From contig JAAYLU010000042.1 in NCBI GenBank assembly GCA_012521675.1, positions 1 through 58,538 on the forward strand: DNA of 58,538 nt, in the 5' to 3' direction. The notes under the pieces were generated by a model. That model saw only the letters and a list, made by a program, of their open reading frames with translations, was not told the origin of the DNA and made no database searches. This DNA is from Synergistaceae bacterium (lineage in GTDB: Bacteria; Synergistota; Synergistia; Synergistales; Aminobacteriaceae). The position numbers were made by a program, and so were the translations under genes. Within the stretch, counting starts at the first letter, position 1. Each line of letters starts with the position of its first letter. Of this stretch, positions 24,953 through 32,852 are shown in pieces.

Positions 24953-25945
24953 CTAGGCCATGAGGCCGACCGTGGCCAGGATCATGCCGGCTATGGACAG
25001 CCCGGCCACTTTGATCAGGTAGAACTCCGACGCCTGCCAGATCTTGAACCTTCCGAACATGGTCCTCATAAGAGTGACAACCAGGACCTGGACTATGAAG
25101 ACCTTGACCCAGAAACAGACGAAGTCGAAGGCGAACAGAAGCACTCCCCCGAGCCTCAGGAAACCACCGAGAGACCAGGGGAAGAAGAGTACCGTGATCA
25201 GGGCCGACAGGGCCGTCGCCCTGAGAGCGAAGACGATCTTCAACAGGGCCAGGTTTCTGCCGGAGTACTCGATTATCAGTCCGTCGAGTATCTCGGTCTT
25301 GGCCTCGGGGATGTCCATCGGGCCCTTGCCCGTCTCGCCCGGAACCACCAGGATCAGGGAGAGGAAGAGGCAGAACACCCCTAGGAAGCCTATCCTTCCC
25401 GACATGCCCCACACGGACATGCCCGCAAAGGTCTCGAGGTTGAACGGGTCGCCCGGCATGCCGGTCCTGAGGGCCACCCACGCCATGGTCGACACGACCA
25501 CAGCGAGGGGCAACTCGTAGCTCATCATCAGGACCATCTCGCGCTGCGCTCCGACGTTCGCTATCGGGCTCCCGCTCGCGAAGCCTCCTACAGCCATTGC
25601 GACCCCCGACAGGCCCAGCAGGTAGATTATCAGTATCAGGTCTCCGTGCATCCCGAGGACGGGCGGAAGAGAGCCTATCGGGATGTAGAGGAAGAGCATG
25701 ATCATGCTGGCGGCCGCAACCCAGGGGGCCCCGTTGAACGCCCATTTGACCGCCCTGCGGGGGACTATGTTCTCCTTGCCGAGCAGTTTCAGCACGTCGA
25801 TGAACGGCTGCAGAAGGGGCGGACCGAGGCGGCGCTGCATCCGAGCGTTTATTATCCTGTCGGCTCCGTCGTACAGGAGGGCCAGGATGATCACCAGAAG
25901 CATAAGCGCGATTCCGGATACCAGTCGCATAACGGCCATCAACAT
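24953..25945 (-). CDS. mbhM: Membrane-bound hydrogenase subunit MbhM (NuoH-like)
   Basis: A 330-residue protein with about eight hydrophobic segments. Family motifs are RMQRRLGPPLLQPFIDVLKL, matching the NuoH loop, and ASGSPIANVGAQREMVLMMS with the following YELPLAV. C-terminal segment FALRATALSALITVLFF is typical. In the Mbh complex this subunit anchors the peripheral arm and links it to the ion path. The ATG has GGAGG 5 bases upstream, and the gene overlaps mbhL by 7 bases. Confidence 0.94.
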   Translation of the reverse strand: MLMAVMRLVSGIALMLLVIILALLYDGADRIINARMQRRLGPPLLQPFIDVLKLLGKENIVPRRAVKWAFNGAPWVAAASMIMLFLYIPIGSLPPVLGMHGDLILIIYLLGLSGVAMAVGGFASGSPIANVGAQREMVLMMSYELPLAVVVSTMAWVALRTGMPGDPFNLETFAGMSVWGMSGRIGFLGVFCLFLSLILVVPGETGKGPMDIPEAKTEILDGLIIEYSGRNLALLKIVFALRATALSALITVLFFPWSLGGFLRLGGVLLFAFDFVCFWVKVFIVQVLVVTLMRTMFGRFKIWQASEFYLIKVAGLSIAGMILATVGLMA

Positions 25946-27168
25946 CTCTGCCTCAGCCTCCTTGTCTTCTCCCTGCTCATCTCGATCAGCTCGGCTCTAG
26001 TGTATATCCTGTCGGCCGCGCCGGAGGAGTTCGTCACCAGCATCCTCTCCATGCAGGATATGCACGGGTCGATGCTGTTGATGATGAGAGGCGCATCGGC
26101 CAGCTCGTTGTCCCTGAACATCAGCGGCCAGGATACCGCGTTGGCGTAGGTCGGCGCCCGCACCTTCCACCAGTTGACGTTCTCCTCCCCGGCCTTGAGA
26201 TGCACCACGTGAGTGTCGTCCCCTCTTGGGGCCTCGATGACGCTCCAGCCAGTCCCCTCGGCCTTTTTCAGCGAGGCGAGCACCTTGTTCAAGTTGCTCT
26301 CCGTGACGATGTCCCCCTCGGGGAGTCCCTTCATCACTCGCTCTACTATGTTGAGCGACTGGTGTACTTCGAGCACCCTCACAAGGAAGCGATCGAAGAC
26401 GTCGCCGTAGGCCTTGCCGTAGTAATCCTGCGGGACTATGGCCTTTACGTTGAAATCGGCATAAGCCTCGTACGGCGATGTCTCGCGAATATCGCACCTC
26501 ACTCCGCTGGCCCGTGCTGTAGGTCCGACCGCGTTGTGCCTCACCGCTTCCTCCTCCGTCAGGACCCCGACGTTGCGCATGCGCGCCTTGGCTATCGGGT
26601 CCGCCGTCACGACATCGTAGAAGGCGCCAAACTCGGCCTTGTAGTACTTCACCATCTCCTTGACGGCCTTGGCGACCTCGGGGGTGATATCCCACCGGAC
26701 GCCGCCGACGGTGGCAACTCCGTAGTTGACCCTGTTGCCGGAGAGGGCCTCCAGCACGTCCATCACCTTCTCGCGAAGCACCATCCCTAGATGGAACGCC
26801 GAATCGAAGCCTATCGAGTAGCAGGCCACGCCGGCCCAGAGAATATGGGAGTGCAGCCTCTCCAGCTCCAGCACGAGAGACCTTATATACTGGGCGCGCG
26901 GAGGAACCGGGTAGTCCGCCGCATCCTCCACTGCGCGCAGGAAGGCGACCACGTGGGCGAACGAGCAGATCCCGCAGATCCTCTCCGACAGGTATATAAC
27001 CTGGATCGGGTTTCTCTCGCGCGCCATGAACTCGATCCCGCGGTGGATGGCCCCCGGCCGTACCCTTGCGCCTACTATCTTTTCGCCGTCGAGGTCCAGC
27101 CAAGCTGTAATCGGCTCTTTAAGACCGACGTGGACGGGGCCAATTGGAATAGTGTAAGATTTTTCCAT
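25939..27168 (-). CDS. mbhL: Group 4 [NiFe] hydrogenase large subunit MbhL
   Basis: A 409-residue catalytic subunit. L1 is SERICGICSFAH (C65, C68) and L2 is DPCISCMER (C369, C372), so all four Ni-Fe cysteine ligands are present. Homologous complex I subunits lack them. The block GPVHVGLKEPITAWLDLDGE is typical of this group. It reduces protons to H2, reversibly, at a Ni-Fe(CN)2CO site. The 37-residue tail after C372 could be removed on maturation, but that is not seen here; no hyp maturation genes or protease are in the window. Two ATG codons at 27171 and 27168 compete; GGGGG lies 4-7 bases upstream. Confidence 0.94.
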   Translation of the reverse strand: MEKSYTIPIGPVHVGLKEPITAWLDLDGEKIVGARVRPGAIHRGIEFMARERNPIQVIYLSERICGICSFAHVVAFLRAVEDAADYPVPPRAQYIRSLVLELERLHSHILWAGVACYSIGFDSAFHLGMVLREKVMDVLEALSGNRVNYGVATVGGVRWDITPEVAKAVKEMVKYYKAEFGAFYDVVTADPIAKARMRNVGVLTEEEAVRHNAVGPTARASGVRCDIRETSPYEAYADFNVKAIVPQDYYGKAYGDVFDRFLVRVLEVHQSLNIVERVMKGLPEGDIVTESNLNKVLASLKKAEGTGWSVIEAPRGDDTHVVHLKAGEENVNWWKVRAPTYANAVSWPLMFRDNELADAPLIINSIDPCISCMERMLVTNSSGAADRIYTRAELIEMSREKTRRLRQRC

Positions 27169-27179
27169 CATCGTTCCCC

Positions 27180-27731
27180 CTACGAAAGTTCCCTTACGTC
27201 CTCGGGCTTGGGGCCCGTCTCGTCCCTGCGCCACGGCTTGACGGACTCGTCCCAGTCCTCCGGGAGGAAGACCAGCCCCTTGTTAGGCAGGCCATCGAAG
27301 TCGATTCCGAGCATCTCGCGCATCTCGCGCTCGCTGTACTCCACCCCCGGAATACGGGAGTGCAGCGACGGCATCACGAGGTCCTCCTTGGGCACCTCGA
27401 CACCGACCGCCACCCCGAAGCGCTTTCCGCGCCCCGCGGCATGGAACATGCCGAAGTGGTAGTACAGGGAGATGTGGTCGCCGTCGTCGTTCCCGGACAT
27501 TACGTGGAACATCGGGAAGTCGAACTCGCCCAGGAGATCTATCAACTCGAGGAACCGCGCCCTCTCCACGGACAGCCACAGGTCTCGGTACTGCTCCTCG
27601 TTCTTCAGTCCGCCGGTATGAGAGTTGATCCTTACCATTGCGTCCTCTCCAAAGGCCTCCTTCACCCTGGCCAGCAGCTCTTCGGGCGCACGCCCCTCCG
27701 CACTGTTAACACCTGTTGCGGGGAAAGTCAT
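27180..27731 (-). CDS. mbhK: Membrane-bound hydrogenase subunit MbhK (NuoC-like)
   Basis: A 183-residue protein of the complex I 30-kDa (NuoC) type. The C-terminal VEYSEREMREMLGIDFDGLP is the NuoC signature, preceded by GDHISLYYHFGM. It packs against MbhJ and MbhL. It overlaps the mbhJ stop by 4 bases (ATGA). Confidence 0.92.
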   Translation of the reverse strand: MTFPATGVNSAEGRAPEELLARVKEAFGEDAMVRINSHTGGLKNEEQYRDLWLSVERARFLELIDLLGEFDFPMFHVMSGNDDGDHISLYYHFGMFHAAGRGKRFGVAVGVEVPKEDLVMPSLHSRIPGVEYSEREMREMLGIDFDGLPNKGLVFLPEDWDESVKPWRRDETGPKPEDVRELS

Positions 27732-28198
27732 GACTCAGCCTCACCAACTTTCTTCGGTTCCCTGAGGGACTCCAGCTTCATGACGGCCTTGGCCACTCCT
27801 TCGATTATCGCCTCCGGGCGAGGAGGGCATCCGTGCACGTAGACATCGACCGGGATGACATTGTCCACCGGGCCGTCGAGGTTGTAGGACTTGTAGAAGA
27901 CGTCGCCGGAAGACCCGCAGTTGCCGACCACCACGACCGCCTTCGGGTCTGGCATCTGTTCGTATATTCGCCTCAGCCTCTCGGTCATGTATTTCGTCAC
28001 AGGCCCCGTCACTATCAGAACGTCGGCGTGCCTCGGGGTTCCTACAAGTTTCATGCCGAAGCGCTCGATATCGTAGCGCGGGCTAATGCAGGCCACAATC
28101 TCTATGTCGCATCCGTTGCACGACCCGGAGTTGCACGTCGTCACCCAGAGCGACTTGGGCAGAATATCCAGGTACCTCTCCATGAGTTTGTTGATCAT
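27728..28198 (-). CDS. mbhJ: Membrane-bound hydrogenase small subunit MbhJ (NuoB-like)
   Basis: A 156-residue iron-sulfur subunit that holds the 4Fe-4S cluster next to the Ni-Fe site. Motifs are CNSGSCNGCDIEIVACIS, VVGNCGSSGDVF and VYVHGCPPRPEAII, which give the expected cluster ligands. GPVTKYMTERLRRIYEQ is the conserved surface loop. GGAGG lies 7 bases before the ATG. Confidence 0.94.
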   Translation of the reverse strand: MINKLMERYLDILPKSLWVTTCNSGSCNGCDIEIVACISPRYDIERFGMKLVGTPRHADVLIVTGPVTKYMTERLRRIYEQMPDPKAVVVVGNCGSSGDVFYKSYNLDGPVDNVIPVDVYVHGCPPRPEAIIEGVAKAVMKLESLREPKKVGEAES

Positions 28199-28208
28199 GT
28201 CGCCCCTC

Positions 28209-28547
28209 CTATAGAAGAATGAACACGGCCATCAGGGCGACCACTACCACGTAGAAGCCGACGATATCCGTTCCGATTCCCGTGTGCATTCCGATCAGGG
28301 CCCTGTAGAAGGGGGCCATGGCCTTCCGAAAACCCCAGTACGCGGAGGAGGCCGGCACCGTTATCTCCGCCCCCTCCTCCGGGACCACGTTTCCGGACCA
28401 GAAGATCTCGTCCTGTTCGGTCCCCTCCTTGTAGTCTTCGCGCCCCTGGGCGCGAAGCCACAGGACCAGGGCGGCGGCTATCGCAAAAAACGCTATCCAG
28501 GACGATACGTCCCAGTAGCCGAACCCAGTGTAAACAGTACCGAGCAT
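28209..28547 (-). CDS. mbhI: Membrane-bound hydrogenase subunit MbhI-like
   Basis: A 112-residue protein with one N-terminal and one C-terminal membrane segment (WIAFFAIAAALVLWL; GFYVVVVALMAVFIL) separated by a soluble acidic middle with FRKAMAPFYRALIGMHTG. The position between the MnhD-like antiporter and MbhJ, the size and the two-helix form match MbhI, which has a long lateral helix linking the antiporter module to the hydrogenase module. Sequence alone is a weak guide, so the assignment rests mainly on operon order. It starts at the mbhH stop. Confidence 0.8.
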   Translation of the reverse strand: MLGTVYTGFGYWDVSSWIAFFAIAAALVLWLRAQGREDYKEGTEQDEIFWSGNVVPEEGAEITVPASSAYWGFRKAMAPFYRALIGMHTGIGTDIVGFYVVVVALMAVFILL

Positions 28548-30112
28548 CAGAGCCCACCTCCCATTACTGCGCCGATATACCCGGCCTGGTCGACAAGCGC
28601 CTTGGCGGCGGGCTCAACCAGGTATGAAAGAGTCCAGGACGGGAAGAGAGTGGCAATCATGACCGCGAGGGTCAGCACCCCCATGCCGAATAGCATTCCG
28701 GTCGGGACCTCCCTCACCGAGGTGAACGACCCCTTCTCCGGCCCCAGGAACGCTGTCTGGAAGACCTTGACGAAAGAGGCCAGGGTCAGCACCGAAGTGA
28801 CCAGAGCGACGACGGTCAGAGAGGGATGGACCGCGAAGGCCGACTCGTAGATCAGCAGCTTCGACACGAAGCCGTTGAAGGGCGGGAGCCCGGAGATCGC
28901 GGCCGCCGCTATCACGAACATCCCTGTAGTGAAGGGCATCCTCCTCGCCAGTCCGCCCAGCTCGTTGAGGTCGCGCTTTCCGGTAGCGTAGTAGACCGCG
29001 CCCGCCGCGAGGAATAGAAGGGCCTTGTACATCGTGTAGTTGTAGATGTGGAAGATGCCGCCCTTGATGGCGGTGAAGCCGTATTCGGCCATGCCTCGCG
29101 CATCGGTCAGCACCAGCATCCCGACTCCGAGACCAAGCAGCATGTAGCCCACCTGCGAGACGGAGTGATAGCCTATGAGGCGTTTTATCTCGTGCTGGAC
29201 GACCGCCATCGTGACACCGAAGAACATGGAGGCAAGCCCCATCGCGATTATGACCCACGGCACGAACGCTCCGCCGAGGTTCACGCCGTATAGCGAGAAG
29301 CAGACGCGCATCAGCCCGTACAGAGAGGCCTGGCTGACCGCCACCAATAGGCACGATACGCCGGACGGCGCCTCGGCGTACGCGTCCGGAAGCCACATGT
29401 GGAGCGGGAAGGCTCCGCACTTCATCGCGAGGGTCCCCACCAGGAAGACCAGCGCCAGCTTTTCCATAGTCCCCGGTCTCATCAGCGAGCCTATGGCGGC
29501 CATGTTCAGAGCGTTGTACTTTCCGTACAGGGCGCCCGCCGCGACCAGGAAGATCATCGAGCTGACCTGCGAGATGAGCATGTACTTGAAGCTCGCCTCT
29601 ATTGCCTCCGGCCTGTCCCTCCAGAATGCTATGAGGCCGATGGATGCTATGGAGGCGATCTCGAGGAAGACGAAGAAGTTGAATATGTCGCCCGTGATCA
29701 TCATGCCGAGCATCCCGGTAGTCAGCAGGAAGTAGAGAGCGACGAAGCGGCCCAGGCCGGTGAACTTCTCCATGTAGTTCATGGAGAACAGAGCGCCTGC
29801 GAAGGATGCTATCGTTCCGCAGACCGCCATGAAGGCGCTGAAGGCGTCCACCTCCATGATTATCCTTATCGGTAGCTTCATCCCGAGCGGCAGGGTTAGA
29901 TTGTAGCTCTCGCCGCCCATGACGTACACGGCCGTCCCGTTCGTCAGAACGTGCTTGAAAAGAAGCAGCGAGACCAAAAGGGTCAGGAATGAGACGACCG
30001 TCAGAAGCGCGTCGCGGGGCGTCCTGCCGAACGGGGAGACGACAGGCGCTATGAACGCGCCGAAGAGCGGAACCGCCAGCAATAGCGCCGGAAGGTGATC
30101 GTTCCAGTTCAT
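28547..30112 (-). CDS. mbhH: Antiporter-like subunit MbhH (MnhD/NuoN-like)
   Basis: A 521-residue protein with about 14 membrane segments, of the MrpD/NuoL-N type. FSMNYMEKFTGLGRFVALYF, the Glu-bearing FLEIASIASIGLIAFWRD, FPLHMWLPDAYAEAPSGVS with its conserved Pro and HEIKRLIGYHSVSQVGYMLLG are the family blocks. It would carry H+ or Na+ across the membrane, driven by ferredoxin oxidation at the hydrogenase. It overlaps both neighbours by 1 to 4 bases. Confidence 0.94.
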   Translation of the reverse strand: MNWNDHLPALLLAVPLFGAFIAPVVSPFGRTPRDALLTVVSFLTLLVSLLLFKHVLTNGTAVYVMGGESYNLTLPLGMKLPIRIIMEVDAFSAFMAVCGTIASFAGALFSMNYMEKFTGLGRFVALYFLLTTGMLGMMITGDIFNFFVFLEIASIASIGLIAFWRDRPEAIEASFKYMLISQVSSMIFLVAAGALYGKYNALNMAAIGSLMRPGTMEKLALVFLVGTLAMKCGAFPLHMWLPDAYAEAPSGVSCLLVAVSQASLYGLMRVCFSLYGVNLGGAFVPWVIIAMGLASMFFGVTMAVVQHEIKRLIGYHSVSQVGYMLLGLGVGMLVLTDARGMAEYGFTAIKGGIFHIYNYTMYKALLFLAAGAVYYATGKRDLNELGGLARRMPFTTGMFVIAAAAISGLPPFNGFVSKLLIYESAFAVHPSLTVVALVTSVLTLASFVKVFQTAFLGPEKGSFTSVREVPTGMLFGMGVLTLAVMIATLFPSWTLSYLVEPAAKALVDQAGYIGAVMGGGL

Positions 30113-30456
30113 CCTCTCAACCTCCTGATCTCGTCGATGTCAAGCGTCCCGTAATGCCTGTGGACGAGTATTATGAGCGACAGGAGCAGGGCCGTGGTCG
30201 CGAGGGCTATGACTATCGCAGTCAGAGTCATCGCCTGAGGCGTGGGGAGCACCATGACCGTCCCCTCGCCCGCCAGGAAGTGGATGGGGATCGTCCCTCC
30301 GTTCCTGTAGCCGAGGGCCACCAGGAACAGGTTTACCGACGAGCTTATGATGCTTATCGCTATGGCGATCTTGATGAGGTTCTTCTCCATGAAGATTGCG
30401 ACCATGCCGCCCAGGAACAGAAGACCCACCAGGAAAAAAGGAGCGTTAGCTATCAT
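30109..30456 (-). CDS. mbhG: Mrp-type subunit MbhG (MnhC/NuoK-like)
   Basis: A 115-residue protein with three membrane segments. The core NLIKIAIAISIISSSVNLFL and the later PQAMTLTAIVIALATTALLL match MrpC/NuoK, with conserved Lys and Glu near the membrane. It overlaps mbhF by 11 bases and mbhH by 4. Confidence 0.92.
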   Translation of the reverse strand: MIANAPFFLVGLLFLGGMVAIFMEKNLIKIAIAISIISSSVNLFLVALGYRNGGTIPIHFLAGEGTVMVLPTPQAMTLTAIVIALATTALLLSLIILVHRHYGTLDIDEIRRLRG

Positions 30457-30952
30457 GCCCGTGCACCTCCTTCAAGACCGTTCTCTCGTGCCCCGTCTCA
30501 TGCTCCAGGGGCTCCGCCTTGAACATGCGAATACCTCTGTGCATCGTAAGAATTATCAGCGACAGAGCACCTGTGACCTCGAGTCCAACCGCCACTGACA
30601 TGAGGGCCACGGTGCCGACTCCGGGGAAAAACCCGGAGGCGCTCTCAGCAAGGGGCCTCGCCATGAAGTTGAAGAAGAAGGTCATCGGGAAGCCCAGGAA
30701 CGCTAGGATGAAGAAGACTATCAGCCCGACCTCCTCGAACAGGTCGAACAGCTTGTCGTTCACCCTCGCCGCAACCCTTCCGCCGCCGTAGGCGACGAGA
30801 AGGAAGGCCGTGAAAGTCGCGATTATCGCGCCGCCCTGGAAACCTCCGCCCGGGGTCACGTAACCGTGCAACAGAACGTTTACGCCGAAGACGATCATGA
30901 ACCATGCAAACAGGTCGCAGACCGTCCGGACCACTACCGAGAGCGGATTCAC
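30446..30952 (-). CDS. mbhF: Mrp-type subunit MbhF (MnhB-like)
   Basis: A 168-residue protein with four membrane segments. FGVNVLLHGYVTPGGGFQGG is the MnhB signature, followed by VAYGGGRVAARVND. The start is GTG with GGAGG upstream, overlapping the mbhE stop (GTGA). The charged C-terminal tail (HETGHERTVLKEVHGHDS) is cytoplasmic. Confidence 0.93.
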   Translation of the reverse strand: MNPLSVVVRTVCDLFAWFMIVFGVNVLLHGYVTPGGGFQGGAIIATFTAFLLVAYGGGRVAARVNDKLFDLFEEVGLIVFFILAFLGFPMTFFFNFMARPLAESASGFFPGVGTVALMSVAVGLEVTGALSLIILTMHRGIRMFKAEPLEHETGHERTVLKEVHGHDS

Positions 30953-31221
30953 GGTTTCTTCCTCCCTTCCCTCAGCAGGACGGACACAGCGGTGAGCGCG
31001 GTGAAGAGGACCGCCGCCTCTCCTATGGTGTCGAAGCCCCTGTAATCGAAGACTATCGCCGTCACGATATTCTCGGCGGATATGTCGTTGAGCGCGTTCT
31101 CTATGAAGTAGTCGTCCATGGGCGCGTCGAGCGGGTCTCCGAACGGATGTACCGCGTCAAGGGCGCCGACGATGAACGAACCGAGAAGAATCGCCGCTGT
31201 TACGAAGAGCGTCTTTTTCAC
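30949..31221 (-). CDS. mbhE: Membrane-bound hydrogenase subunit MbhE-like
   Basis: A 90-residue protein with N-terminal and C-terminal membrane segments (LFVTAAILLGSFIVGAL; TIGEAAVLFTALTAVSVLL). IVTAIVFDYRGFDTIGEA is the conserved block shared with the C-terminal part of MrpA. It has a GTG start that overlaps the mbhD stop. Confidence 0.88.
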   Translation of the reverse strand: MKKTLFVTAAILLGSFIVGALDAVHPFGDPLDAPMDDYFIENALNDISAENIVTAIVFDYRGFDTIGEAAVLFTALTAVSVLLREGRKKP

Positions 31222-31484
31222 CAGTCCCTACCCCCTTCGCGCCTCTTGGGCCGGCTGCAGGCCCTGATGGTGATTATGAAGATGGTCGTGCTGAGAGCCG
31301 CTCCTATGGCCGCCTCCGCCATCGCCACGTCGGGCGCCTGGAGCAGGTAGAACTCCAGCGCCATCATCAAGCTGAAGATCGACATGGAGATAACCGACGA
31401 GATCAGGTCCCTGAACCAGAGGGCGAAGAAGGCCGCTATGCCCATTACGGACAGCACGAAGATGTGCATCGCAGAGTTCATCAT
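31218..31484 (-). CDS. mbhD: Membrane-bound hydrogenase subunit MbhD (DUF4040)
   Basis: An 88-residue protein with three membrane segments. LMMALEFYLLQAPDVAMAEA, with the conserved APDVA and Glu, is the DUF4040 motif that corresponds to part of MrpA. It has two possible ATG starts (31484, 31481) overlapping the mbhC stop. Confidence 0.9.
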   Translation of the reverse strand: MMNSAMHIFVLSVMGIAAFFALWFRDLISSVISMSIFSLMMALEFYLLQAPDVAMAEAAIGAALSTTIFIITIRACSRPKRREGGRDW

Positions 31485-31852
31485 GCCCCTTTCCCCCCTT
31501 CACGACTCTCCTCCAGTTTGTCTACCACTGCCTGCGCAGGCAGGATGCCGCTCCTGTGAGAGGCCCTCGCGAGGGCGTGTGCCCCGGTCGCGTTCGTGAT
31601 GAGAAGGACCATGAGAGCCACGCAAGCGTGGATGAAAAGAACCAGGAAGCGCTGCTCCCCCTCTCCGATCAGCCGGCCCAGAGAATAGATGAGCACGGCG
31701 AAGACTATGAATATGGTGCCGAAAGTGGTGCACTTCGTCGTGCCGTGAAGCCTGGTGTAGACATCGGGGAACCGGTACAGGGCCACCGCTCCCAACGAAT
31801 TGAATATAAGACTGACTATGAGAGCGGCCGTCACAAGCAGAAAGACAACCAC
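31481..31852 (-). CDS. mbhC: Mrp-type subunit MbhC (MnhG-like)
   Basis: A 123-residue protein of the MnhG/PhaG type. NSLGAVALYRFPDVYTRLHG and TTKCTTFGTIFIVFAVLIYS are the family motifs. It has three membrane segments and a charged C-terminal tail. It has a GTG start with GGAGG 9 bases upstream. Confidence 0.93.
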   Translation of the reverse strand: MVVFLLVTAALIVSLIFNSLGAVALYRFPDVYTRLHGTTKCTTFGTIFIVFAVLIYSLGRLIGEGEQRFLVLFIHACVALMVLLITNATGAHALARASHRSGILPAQAVVDKLEESREGGKGA

Positions 31853-31856
31853 TTGC

Positions 31857-32117
31857 TCACACCTCCCCCTCTATATGCCTGGCGATGAACATCGTACCCA
31901 CGAACGAGAGCGATGCGTAGACGATGCCTACGTCCACCATGACCACGGAGTCGTAGGCCACCGCCATCAGAAGCATGATCCCCAGGACATAGGTGTTCAA
32001 TGTGTCTAGCGCCACCGCTCTGTCGGCGACCGTGGGGCCCGCTATGAGGCGTCCGAGCACGGAAAGCGCAAGAACTCCCAAGATAGCCGCGACAAACCAG
32101 ATAACGTGGACCGTCAT
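31857..32117 (-). CDS. mbhB: Mrp-type subunit MbhB (MnhF-like)
   Basis: An 86-residue protein with three membrane segments. RLIAGPTVADRAVALDTLNT is the MnhF signature, and FVGTMFIARHIEG ends the protein. It overlaps the mbhA stop (ATGA). Confidence 0.94.
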   Translation of the reverse strand: MTVHVIWFVAAILGVLALSVLGRLIAGPTVADRAVALDTLNTYVLGIMLLMAVAYDSVVMVDVGIVYASLSFVGTMFIARHIEGEV

Positions 32118-32599
32118 TCAGCCAACCTCCTTGCCCACTTGGCAAAACTCCCGTAGAGCTGCTCCCCCGTCGGCTCCTCGTCCTCGACGTACAGCCAGTG
32201 GATATAGAAAACACCGGCGTCGTCGACATCCACCGTAAGGGTCCCCGGAGTAAGTGTAATGGAGTTAGCCAGTACAGTCTTTGCTATATCGCTCCTGAGT
32301 CCGGGGTTGATCTTGACAATTCCCGGCCTGATCTTTCCGGTTATGACCCTAGTAGCCACGTCGATATTCGCCTTCGCAAGCCCCACCGCGAACGGTCCGA
32401 AGAGGAACGCGATGAAGTTCGCCCACCTCCTCGGATCGAGACCCCGTTTACTGAGGTCCCTGCCCGGATGCCAGGACTTGAAGGCATAAGTTATCGCAGC
32501 CGCCAAGAGCAGCCCGATCAGCACCTCCCCCAGCGGGATGGCCCCGCCCGACCATACAAGAAGGATGTACATCAGAAACGAGACTATGAAGATAAACAC
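32114..32599 (-). CDS. mbhA: Mrp-type subunit MbhA (MnhE-like)
   Basis: A 161-residue protein with two N-terminal membrane segments. AKANIDVATRVITGKIRPGI and LANSITLTPGTLTVDVDDAG are the MnhE signatures. The start is GTG at 32599, 8 bases behind GGGAGG; the frame runs to 32659 without a better site. It is the first gene of the operon, about 62 bases downstream of the predicted transcription start. Confidence 0.93.
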   Translation of the reverse strand: MFIFIVSFLMYILLVWSGGAIPLGEVLIGLLLAAAITYAFKSWHPGRDLSKRGLDPRRWANFIAFLFGPFAVGLAKANIDVATRVITGKIRPGIVKINPGLRSDIAKTVLANSITLTPGTLTVDVDDAGVFYIHWLYVEDEEPTGEQLYGSFAKWARRLAE

Positions 32600-32667
32600 G
32601 CGCCACACCTCCCGTCGATGAAAAATAAAAGGACGATGCCTCCGGTCCCTTGAAAACAAACGTGTTC

Positions 32668-32695
32668 ATTATACTCTACATGAGCGACTTGTAAA
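32668..32695 (-). promoter_or_regulatory. Promoter of the mbh operon
   Basis: On the minus strand TTTACA (32690-32695), a 16-base spacer and a perfect TATAAT (32668-32673). It is the only good promoter seen for the 14 genes, whose spacing is nearly zero. Confidence 0.8.
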
Positions 32696-32786
32696 TGAGG
32701 TTCTCTCGCCGCCGACCATCGCAAATCGTCGCCGATGAACGCCGATCCCCATGCATCTTTTCCGACGGCTTTTCAGCGAAGGAATA

Positions 32787-32795
32787 TGCTATACT
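32787..32795 (+). promoter_or_regulatory. Extended -10 element for the first DMT transporter
   Basis: TGCTATACT, an extended -10 without a good -35, lies 58 bases before the 32853 ATG. Confidence 0.5.
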
Positions 32796-32852
32796 CTCCT
32801 TCGCGCGTCGAACCAACGGCGCATAATACGCCAAAATTGGAAGTGAACTTTC

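Noticed and set aside
24499-32599. Reading the operon as complex I or as a sulfur-reducing Mbs/Mbx complex
   Set aside because: No NuoE/F/G genes; Mrp-type subunits are present; all four Ni-binding cysteines remain.
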